Shown piece after piece: positions 32,806 to 37,585 of a stretch of 37,585 nt of DNA (its first letter is position 1; each line of letters opens with the position of its first letter). The translations under genes and the position numbers were made by a program. Source of the stretch: an uncultured Lachnospiraceae bacterium (GTDB lineage Bacteria; Bacillota; Clostridia; Lachnospirales; Lachnospiraceae); NCBI GenBank assembly GCA_947631605.1, contig CANRMC010000009.1:1-37585 (forward strand), read 5' to 3'. The notes beneath the pieces are model-generated. The model searched no databases, was not told the origin of the DNA, and saw only the letters and a program-made list of their open reading frames with translations.

Positions 32806-33465
32806 ATGAAACGCAAACTCATTTCCATGCTTTTATGTTTTACCATGCTTTTTTCGTTATCTGCCTGCGGTGCCTCTTCTACAGAAGAACCAGGGAATAC
32901 CACTTTCCAGCCGGAAAGTGAGAGTACAGATACAGAAGAAAACAGCGAACATACAGATACACAAGAGAATACCGAAGACATAGACTCTGAGGAAACTGTT
33001 AATACGGACACTGAAGCCGCCGATCCAGATGTAAATACCGGAGATTCCGGTTCTGATACAAACTCCGAAGAAGCAGTTCTTACGATTGACTATGCACCCG
33101 AAGACCTGCTGGCACAGCTGGACAATTATTACGAATGTATCGTGACAGAATCGGACTGGCAGGTAAAAGCCGTCATCACAACAAATGTTCCGGTTAAAAA
33201 CCTGAAGGTTGTATCACTGAATTATGAGGACACAGGTGCTGATGACATCATGAATTTCCGGATCGCTGAAGAACTCTATTCTCTTGATGAACTGACTGCC
33301 GAAAAGCCTCTGGTTATCGGCACGGAATTTGCGGGCATTGTTCCGACTCTGGGAATCACTTATACCGATGAAACCGGTACAGAGAAACTGCTTGCGATCG
33401 ACATGAGCGGGGAAAATGACAGTCTCCTGCTGTCGGAAGCAAATCTGATTCAGCGGGGAAGATGA
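32806..33465 (+). CDS. Lipoprotein of unknown function with altered C-terminus
   Basis: 219 residues. The signal peptide ends in lipobox LSAC (Cys21). A long acidic Thr/Glu/Asp/Ser linker (about 22-85) spaces a folded domain of about 130 residues from the membrane. The domain is not recognised. The ATG follows AAAGGAGGCTTTTTAAT. A 46-bp tandem duplication at 33407-33498 shifts the frame at the 3' end. The protein now ends ...NLIQRGR, whereas the second copy read in its own frame ends ...NLIQ followed by TAA, which is probably the ancestral end. Confidence 0.82.
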   Translation: MKRKLISMLLCFTMLFSLSACGASSTEEPGNTTFQPESESTDTEENSEHTDTQENTEDIDSEETVNTDTEAADPDVNTGDSGSDTNSEEAVLTIDYAPEDLLAQLDNYYECIVTESDWQVKAVITTNVPVKNLKVVSLNYEDTGADDIMNFRIAEELYSLDELTAEKPLVIGTEFAGIVPTLGITYTDETGTEKLLAIDMSGENDSLLLSEANLIQRGR

Positions 33466-33498
33466 CAGTCTCCTGCTATCGAAAGCAAATCTGATCCA
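33407..33498 (+). repeat. 46-bp imperfect tandem duplication at the 3' end of the lipoprotein gene
   Basis: Unit 1 is 33407-33452 and unit 2 is 33453-33498, with 42 of 46 bases identical by my count. Because 46 is not a multiple of three, the second copy falls in another frame: the reading frame stops soon after the junction, and the old stop (CAATAA) is stranded downstream. Confidence 0.9.
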
Positions 33499-33525
33499 AT
33501 AACAATACTGCTCCTATAATGTAAA

Positions 33526-33554
33526 AGAGCAGCTTGTTTATTCCAAGCTGCTCT
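33526..33554 (-). terminator. Intrinsic terminator of the putative ncRNA (minus strand)
   Basis: Arms AGAGCAGCTTG (33526-33536) and CAAGCTGCTCT (33544-33554) are perfect 11-bp complements with a 7-base loop. On the minus strand TTTTAC follows the stem, whereas on the plus strand no T-run follows. So it ends a minus-strand transcript rather than the lipoprotein mRNA. Confidence 0.75.
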
Positions 33555-33600
33555 ACAATTATTAACTTTGAGTGTTTTATCCTGGTTGTCAGGCGCGTTA

Positions 33601-33709
33601 CCCATCTTGGCAACTCATGTGTTACGGTCATTCTTCTACCAGCCGTATTGGTCAAGCATTATCTCTGCTTTGGAGCTCGCCACCCATTTTGATGACTCAT
33701 GTGTTATGG
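33601..33709 (-). repeat. Two related 27-base segments inside the ncRNA
   Basis: Segments 33601-33627 and 33683-33709 match at 22 of 27 positions in the same orientation, with starts 82 bases apart. The shared block (minus strand AACACATGAGT) is unbroken, and the differences cluster in the following bases. Equal elements within one RNA often form equivalent structural motifs. Confidence 0.8.
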
Positions 33710-33782
33710 AAGTTTACCCTGTTCCATATCCAGTCCAACTTTTACGTGTCTCCACACGAAAAGCATCACTGCTTTCACTTAT

Positions 33783-33810
33783 ATTATATCCAATTCTATT
33801 AAAAAATCAA
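33783..33810 (-). promoter_or_regulatory. Strong promoter of the putative ncRNA
   Basis: The minus strand reads TTGATT (33805-33810), a 16-base spacer and a consensus TATAAT (33783-33788). Transcription should begin near 33776 and run towards the terminator at 33526. It lies just beyond the GNAT remnant. Confidence 0.75.
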
Positions 33811-33823
33811 CCGTTTTTCAGAA

Positions 33824-33964
33824 TTATATTTTACAGAAAAGTTCATACCGGTATTCTATACTGTCCCTGGTTGCAGCTCTGTTTCTTCTGCCTCCGGATT
33901 CTTCAGTTCTTGTCATGCCGAGTTTTTCCATGGTTTTATAAATCCCTGCTGCCAATAGTTTTTC
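33824..33964 (-). pseudogene. C-terminal remnant of a GNAT acetyltransferase
   Basis: Directly after the methyltransferase stop, and in the same frame, 46 codons encode a peptide with IYKTMEKLGM and IEYRYELFCK before TAA. This resembles the last part of GNAT acetyltransferases, where a YxxMEKxGM segment precedes the final beta strands. The rest of the domain is absent. A small ORF from the ATG at 33931 would give only 35 residues and has no clear ribosome site, so a decayed gene end is the best reading. Confidence 0.55.
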
Positions 33965-34672
33965 CTATTTCAGCTTTATATAAATACCAACAAAACAAGT
34001 ATAAGGTCTGATAATAGTTTCAAAGTGTTGTCTGTCACCATTGGAAAGCTCATTATTAACAGCAAACCACTCATCCCATGCTTTGTCAAAGCAATCCATT
34101 TCCCATGTTTTTACTGTTTCAATTCTATTGTTGCTGCCAATAAGATCTTCCCAGATTTTCGGACTTTTAAACATATATGCCTCATCGCCAAGCCAGTCGG
34201 AAAGAAGTTCCTCGGCACGGTCTGTATACTCATTTTTCAGACCGGGAATACCGATCAGAACCACTCCATTATCTTTCATAAATGGCAGAATCTTTTCCTG
34301 AAAGAATCCTTTATAACCTGCGAAATAATGATAAGCGTCGATACTGATCAGTGCATCAAATTGTTTTTCTTCAAATTGGAAATTATTAGCGTCTTCACAG
34401 ATAGGCGTTACCTGTGTGCCAATCCCCCATTGGGCAAATCGCTTTCCATTCTCTTCTGCGCTTACCCAAAGATCGTTTGCATATACATTTGCTCCGGTTT
34501 CCCTGGCAATTACAAGACTCGTTATTCCCATTCCGCAGCCCAGATCAAGAATCAAAGAATCAGGGCCAGATTGCAAGGGATATTTATTAAACAACTCTTC
34601 TAAAATCCTTATACAGTTTGGCCCCATCATAGTTTCTGCTGTAATGTACTGCTCATAATTTCGAATATCCAT
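33965..34672 (-). CDS. SAM-dependent methyltransferase (class I)
   Basis: 235 residues. Motif I is LILDLGCGMGITSLVIA, an acidic residue ends the next strand (VYANDLW), and the post-I region FDALISIDAYHYF matches small-molecule methyltransferases such as the UbiE-like group. The acceptor substrate is unknown. The frame is open to a GTG at 34687, but that codon overlaps GGAGG, so the ATG at 34672 is the better start. It diverges from the flavin reductase-like gene and has its own promoter. Confidence 0.88.
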   Translation of the reverse strand: MDIRNYEQYITAETMMGPNCIRILEELFNKYPLQSGPDSLILDLGCGMGITSLVIARETGANVYANDLWVSAEENGKRFAQWGIGTQVTPICEDANNFQFEEKQFDALISIDAYHYFAGYKGFFQEKILPFMKDNGVVLIGIPGLKNEYTDRAEELLSDWLGDEAYMFKSPKIWEDLIGSNNRIETVKTWEMDCFDKAWDEWFAVNNELSNGDRQHFETIIRPYTCFVGIYIKLK

Positions 34673-34727
34673 AATCCTTACCTCCACAAATTCAGATAAA
34701 ATGCACCTCCATTACTTATTACCGTCT

Positions 34728-34756
34728 ATTATAATGAAGCCCATTATTCATTTCAA
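34728..34756 (-). promoter_or_regulatory. Promoter of the methyltransferase gene
   Basis: The minus strand reads TTGAAA (34751-34756), a 17-base spacer and a consensus TATAAT (34728-34733), 56 bases before the ATG. Confidence 0.7.
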
Positions 34757-34790
34757 GAAAATTATTTACATACAGATCTATACTATATTT

Positions 34791-34820
34791 TAACAAATAA
34801 TAACAAATAATAACAAATGA
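34791..34820. repeat. Three tandem 10-bp repeats TAACAAATAA
   Basis: Units 34791-34800, 34801-34810 and 34811-34820 are identical except one base in the last (TGA for TAA). They lie between the two divergent promoters, 16 bases upstream of the flavin reductase -35 box, and could be a regulator site or an AT-rich activating (UP-like) element. Confidence 0.8.
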
Positions 34821-34836
34821 AACCGGAACAGCATAC

Positions 34837-34864
34837 TTGCTTTTTCTCTGCCACCCATTATAAT
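34837..34864 (+). promoter_or_regulatory. Promoter of the flavin reductase-like gene
   Basis: TTGCTT (34837-34842), a 16-base spacer and a consensus TATAAT (34859-34864), 53 bases before the ATG. Confidence 0.6.
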
Positions 34865-34916
34865 TAATATCAGGACACGAGCTGTGTCTATCTTTATGAA
34901 ACGGGGGGGAATCAGA

Positions 34917-35480
34917 ATGAGAAAGAAACTGAATCTTACAGAAGGAATATTTCCAATGCCGGTACTGATGATCGCTACCTATAATGAAGACGGAAGCGTA
35001 GACGTTATGAATGCTGCATGGGGAACCATGCAAGAGCGGGATACTGTAGCTTTAAATCTGACGGAGTCTCACAAAACAGTGCAGAATATCAAAGCAAGGG
35101 GAGCTTTCACTGTCAGCATTGCAGACGCCTCCCATGTTGTGGAAGCGGATTATTTCGGCATAGTTTCCGGCAATAAGGAACCGAAGAAATTTGAAAAGAG
35201 CGGACTGACTGCCTGTAAATCGGAAATGGTAGACGCACCTGTTATCAATGAATTTCCGCTATGTCTGGAATGTAAATTTATTGAATACCAGAATAACGAG
35301 TATGGCTGCGGCGTCATTGGCAAAGTCGTAAATGTTACCGCAGACGAAAGCGTCATGCCAGACGGAAAACTTGATATGTCCTTAGTCAACGCCATTGCTT
35401 TTGATCCATATACGCATGGTTATTACAAGGTAACTGAACGGGTTGGGGAAGCTTTCCATGATGGGACAAAAATAAAATAA
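34917..35480 (+). CDS. Flavin reductase-like (FMN-binding split-barrel) protein
   Basis: 187 residues matching the flavin reductase-like family of FMN proteins: MPVLMIATYNEDGSVDVMNAAWGTM at the start of the barrel (about residues 13-37), the phosphate-loop-like region LTESHKTVQNI and the mid-domain AGAFTVS-like strand RGAFTVSIAD. These proteins bind FMN and often act as ferric-flavoprotein-like or NAD(P)H:flavin reductases in anaerobes. The ATG at 34917 follows a run of seven G (GGGGGGGAATCAGA). It converges with the flavodoxin gene on a shared terminator. Confidence 0.9.
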   Translation: MRKKLNLTEGIFPMPVLMIATYNEDGSVDVMNAAWGTMQERDTVALNLTESHKTVQNIKARGAFTVSIADASHVVEADYFGIVSGNKEPKKFEKSGLTACKSEMVDAPVINEFPLCLECKFIEYQNNEYGCGVIGKVVNVTADESVMPDGKLDMSLVNAIAFDPYTHGYYKVTERVGEAFHDGTKIK

Positions 35481-35486
35481 AATTTT

Positions 35487-35514
35487 AACGGCGGGGCAAA
35501 AAATCCCCGCCGTT
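35487..35514. terminator. Bidirectional terminator between flavin reductase-like and flavodoxin genes
   Basis: Perfect 10-bp GC-rich arms AACGGCGGGG (35487-35496) and CCCCGCCGTT (35505-35514) with an 8-base loop. T-rich stretches follow on both strands (TTTTCTTA on plus; TTTTATTTT on minus). It ends both convergent genes. Confidence 0.88.
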
Positions 35515-35517
35515 TTC

Positions 35518-36033
35518 TTACACTGACTGTTTTGCCCATGCAGCTACCGTGCTTTCCGATTTCGCCGCATCAGCGCCGTGGACGGCAAGCCCCTTTCCAA
35601 ATACTGCACCTTTACAGATTTTCTTCAGATCACGCTCACAGGAACCAAGGCCGCTGCCCTCGTGCGTCATGACCGCCATTACTTTTTTGCCGGTGAAATC
35701 CAGCCTTTCAAGCTGGGTAAACACCGCCATCGGAAATGTTCCCCACCAGCACGGTCCGCAGACGAAGATATTGTCATAATCTGCAATGCTGTCCAGATAT
35801 TTTTTCAGCTCCGGACGCGCCTGCTCACGCAGTTCATTTTTTGCCTCGTCAATGCAGGCATAATAATCCGCCGCATATTCTTTGACTGTCTCCACCTCAA
35901 AAAGATCGCCTCCGACTGCTTTTTGGATAAACTCCGCCACAATCTCTGTATTGCCTTTTGAAAGGTTCTTAATGCTGCCGTTGCAGTAGTTTTCCCCTTT
36001 GCGGGAATAATAGATAATTATATTATTAGCCAC
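35518..36033 (-). CDS. Flavodoxin family protein
   Basis: 171 residues. The N-terminal strand and FMN-phosphate loop region IIIYYSRKGENY, followed by KGNTEIVAEFI, and the flavin-contacting CGPCWWGTFPMAV are typical of flavodoxins that use FMN for low-potential electron transfer. The start is a GTG at 36033 behind AAAAGGAGAATGAAATC; the open frame to 36153 lacks a ribosome site and flavodoxin homology in its extra part. It faces the flavin reductase-like gene and follows the TetR operon on the same strand, whose terminator separates them. Confidence 0.9.
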   Translation of the reverse strand: MANNIIIYYSRKGENYCNGSIKNLSKGNTEIVAEFIQKAVGGDLFEVETVKEYAADYYACIDEAKNELREQARPELKKYLDSIADYDNIFVCGPCWWGTFPMAVFTQLERLDFTGKKVMAVMTHEGSGLGSCERDLKKICKGAVFGKGLAVHGADAAKSESTVAAWAKQSV

Positions 36034-36193
36034 GATTTCATTCTCCTTTTCATTTTTCTGCTCAATTATTTCATACTTTTCCCAGATGCCATTTTTTTCG
36101 CCATGATTTTCTTTACAACACATATTGTATCGGTTCCCTTTGTAAAGAAGCAATTCGTTTTTTCAGGCTTATCTATAAGTAAATGCTAATACG

Positions 36194-36216
36194 AAAAAAA
36201 GAGCCTGAATCGGCTC
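36194..36216 (-). terminator. Intrinsic terminator of the TetR operon
   Basis: On the minus strand GAGCC (36212-36216) and GGCTC (36201-36205) pair around a 6-base loop and are followed by seven T (36194-36200). It lies 66 bases after the TetR stop. Confidence 0.75.
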
Positions 36217-36281
36217 ATGGAACAGTCTCACAAAATCATACTTGATAAACTTATTTTTAGAAAAGGAAGTCTCCATCCGGA

Positions 36282-36878
36282 TTATCCGTTTTCTTTGCCG
36301 TCCGGAATGATGCAGGACATGCAAATCTTTATGATCTGCTCTACGGAGTCGGCACAGTCTTTTCCGATCCATTCCCTGACAATCGCGATCATCCCACCAA
36401 TATAGAACAAAATGATATACGGCTTTTCCTGCTCCGTTACATGAAATCTATCCAGAATCGGTGAAAAGATGTTTACAAACATTTGCCGAAATGTATCGTC
36501 TGCATTCAAAACACCCGGTTGGGAAAGAACCACTTGAAACAAGCGTTTGTTCTCTTTGATGAACTCAAAATACGGTCTCAGATATTCAGGAGAAATAAAG
36601 ATCAAATCTTCCATATGTTCGGATGCCAGTCGTTTTTTCATATCCGTCAGCTCCGAATTGTATCGCTGAAAGCATTTATTGTTTGTGTACTCCACACATT
36701 CATTCAGCAGATCGGCAATGGTTTCATAGTGCAGATAAAAGGTGGAACGGTTGACCCCTGCTTTTTGACAGATTTCTTTTACGGTTATATATTGAAAATC
36801 CTTTTTTTCCAAACACTCAATCAGCGCCTCATCCATCCGGGCGGCTGTACTGAAATATTTGCTCTTTGCCCTGTTCAA
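36282..36878 (-). CDS. TetR-family transcriptional regulator
   Basis: 198 residues. The N-terminal helix-turn-helix reads YITVKEICQKAGVNRSTFYLHY (about 30-51), the canonical TetR signature. The C-terminal ligand and dimer domain contains LYIGGMIAIVREW-like FYIGGMIAIVREWIG. TetR proteins usually repress and are released by a small ligand. The start is a TTG at 36878 with AGGAGGCGGAACGA upstream. It lies 32 bases behind the small membrane-protein gene and probably shares its promoter. Target genes may include the nearby flavoprotein genes; this is inferred. Confidence 0.92.
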   Translation of the reverse strand: MNRAKSKYFSTAARMDEALIECLEKKDFQYITVKEICQKAGVNRSTFYLHYETIADLLNECVEYTNNKCFQRYNSELTDMKKRLASEHMEDLIFISPEYLRPYFEFIKENKRLFQVVLSQPGVLNADDTFRQMFVNIFSPILDRFHVTEQEKPYIILFYIGGMIAIVREWIGKDCADSVEQIIKICMSCIIPDGKENG

Positions 36879-36910
36879 TCGTTCCGCCTCCTTACACTGC
36901 TATCGTGATC

Positions 36911-37270
36911 TCAATTATCTTCACCGGCGATTTCCGTTGCGAGCCGAATGATGTCGCCAGCGTATTTTTCTTTGCTTTTCTGAAGAATCTGCTTATAGAT
37001 TGGATAATTCACGGTCATTCCGACAAAACCGACAATTCCGACAATAATCCCAAACACCATAAATACGGTTGTTCCTGATCCGATAACGCCCATGGAAAGG
37101 CACATTCCCGTGCCGGCGATCAGTGCGCAGAGAATACCAAAAGTGTAAGTGAATATCTGTGCGGGCAATTTTGCCTTCCTGTCCAGCTTCCGGAGTGCCA
37201 CCACCTTAGACGCGCTCTTTTTCGAGTACTCGTTCACAATAGCCTCGGCATAAATTTTATCTGTGTTCAT
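36911..37270 (-). CDS. Small membrane protein of unknown function
   Basis: 119 residues. Two transmembrane helices (about 39-60 and 68-88) separate a basic N-terminal region (YSKKSASKVVALRKLDRKAK) from a charged C-terminal tail with NYPIYKQILQKSKEKYA. Similar short proteins are widespread in gut Clostridia; I know of no proven function. The ATG at 37270 follows CGGAGGTATAGAACT. It precedes the TetR gene by 32 bases in the same operon and may be the regulator's target or partner. Confidence 0.8.
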   Translation of the reverse strand: MNTDKIYAEAIVNEYSKKSASKVVALRKLDRKAKLPAQIFTYTFGILCALIAGTGMCLSMGVIGSGTTVFMVFGIIVGIVGFVGMTVNYPIYKQILQKSKEKYAGDIIRLATEIAGEDN

Positions 37271-37302
37271 AGTTCTATACCTCCGTTTGATTTTGTAACC
37301 TC

Positions 37303-37331
37303 ATTATAGCAAACGGAATCTGGCAGCCAAA
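37303..37331 (-). promoter_or_regulatory. Promoter of the membrane protein-TetR operon
   Basis: The minus strand reads TTTGGC (37326-37331), a 17-base spacer and a consensus TATAAT (37303-37308) preceded by TGC, an extended -10. It lies 33 bases before the ATG. Confidence 0.65.
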
Positions 37332-37397
37332 CGACACGATTGAGAGTTTTTGTCGAGTTAAAATCCTGTTCTGATTTTCCAAGCGGCACTCTTTCTT

Positions 37398-37585
37398 TTA
37401 TTTTTCAAACTGCGCTTTCAGAATTTCAGCAAATTCTTCAATATAGTAACCGGAGTTATCAACTTTCCAGAAAGCGCAATAATTGCGACAGATTGGTTTC
37501 CCATTCCGACAAAGCGGAAGCCGGACGATCGTCTCAGCAAACTGTGCGGGTGCGCTGCCGCCTTCGATAGGGAGAAAACCTTTCC
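37398..37585 (-). CDS. C-terminal end of an unrecognised protein (runs off the right edge)
   Basis: An open minus-strand frame of 61 codons ends at TAA 37398-37400. Its composition is protein-like, with three cysteines in RLPLCRNGKPICRNYCAF and an ordinary helical tail (YYIEEFAEILKAQFEK). I do not recognise the family. A plus-strand frame over the same bases looks less natural, with a low-complexity basic end. The start and most of the gene are outside the window. Confidence 0.6.
   Translation of the reverse strand, partial: KGFLPIEGGSAPAQFAETIVRLPLCRNGKPICRNYCAFWKVDNSGYYIEEFAEILKAQFEK

Larger units (their letters stand above)
33526..33776 (-). ncRNA. Putative structured non-coding RNA, about 250 nt
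   Basis: No credible protein gene covers this stretch. The minus strand has a strong promoter (33783-33810) and a terminator (33526-33554) about 250 nt apart. In between are several perfect small hairpins: 33761-33765 with 33770-33774; 33745-33749 with 33754-33758 (4-nt loop); 33705-33711 with 33722-33728 (7 bp); 33638-33641 with 33649-33652; and 33581-33584 with 33590-33593. Two related 27-base segments (33601-33627, 33683-33709) share ACACATGAGT and ATGGG. The layout suggests an independent structured RNA. The raiA motif of Clostridia is one class worth comparing; I cannot confirm it. An mRNA leader is unlikely because no minus-strand gene follows. Confidence 0.7.

Noticed and set aside
33568..34011. 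Plus-strand open frame of 147 codons over the ncRNA and GNAT remnant
   Set aside because: No ribosome site, unnatural composition, and it covers DNA whose minus strand shows promoter, hairpins and terminator; it is a chance frame.
37326..37365. Inverted repeat CGACA...TGTCG upstream of the TetR operon as a TetR operator
   Set aside because: Only 5-bp arms separated by about 14 bases; too short to be distinguished from chance.
37340..37570. 76-codon plus-strand frame at the right edge
   Set aside because: Basic, low-complexity translation without ribosome site; the minus-strand frame ending at 37398 looks more protein-like.

Overview
The window looks like chromosomal DNA from a low-to-mid-GC Gram-positive anaerobe, most probably a Lachnospiraceae-type member of Clostridia. 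The signs are strong AGGAGG ribosome sites, TTGACA/TATAAT promoters, rubredoxin, two-[4Fe-4S] aldo/keto reductase, FNT channel, DeoR-controlled fructose PTS and a family mix typical of gut Clostridia. No rRNA, tRNA, transposase, phage gene or CRISPR array was seen. The genus cannot be named from the sequence alone.

Layout. (1) 1-4131: a fructose PTS locus. Divergent promoters drive ptsH-ptsI-fruK-fruA (minus strand; fruA runs off the left edge) and a DeoR-family regulator (plus strand). The spacer holds TCAT repeats phased at 10 bp. (2) 4162-15325: an almost gapless minus-strand run. In transcription order it holds a small coiled-coil protein, malic enzyme, a MoxR/DUF58/transglutaminase module, a D-2-hydroxyacid dehydrogenase, a cytosolic ParB-like/BMP-domain fusion, a phosphoesterase, a membrane protein and an iron-sulfur aldo/keto reductase. 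(3) 15422-22978: a JetA-JetB-JetC (MukF/MukE/MukB-like) SMC operon with no JetD nuclease. A spore-photoproduct-lyase-like radical SAM gene occupies the next position. (4) 23088-28818: a half-size EamA transporter, then a hybrid histidine kinase with two receiver domains, translationally coupled to a solute-binding lipoprotein, then an FNT channel. (5) 28917-33465: a small unknown protein, a lipoprotein, an AgrC/AgrA-like two-component pair without AgrB/AgrD, a monocistronic rubredoxin, and a second lipoprotein with a 46-bp tandem duplication at its 3' end. (6) 33526-33815: no credible protein gene. On the minus strand there is a strong promoter, about 250 nt of hairpin-rich sequence with an internal 27-bp repeat, and an intrinsic terminator, which I read as a structured non-coding RNA. 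(7) 33824-37585: a GNAT remnant, a methyltransferase, a flavin reductase-like protein, a flavodoxin, a TetR regulator with a small membrane protein, and the C-terminal end of an unrecognised protein at the right edge.

How the genes work together. HPr and EI supply phosphate for fructose uptake by FruA; FruK makes fructose-1,6-bisphosphate and the DeoR regulator probably senses a fructose phosphate. MoxR, DUF58 and transglutaminase proteins form a recurrent envelope-associated module. The binding lipoprotein next to the hybrid kinase probably presents a ligand to its extracellular sensor. The strongest candidates for something undescribed are the ncRNA at 33526-33776, the JetABC-plus-radical-SAM operon, the phased TCAT operator array and the ParB/BMP fusion.
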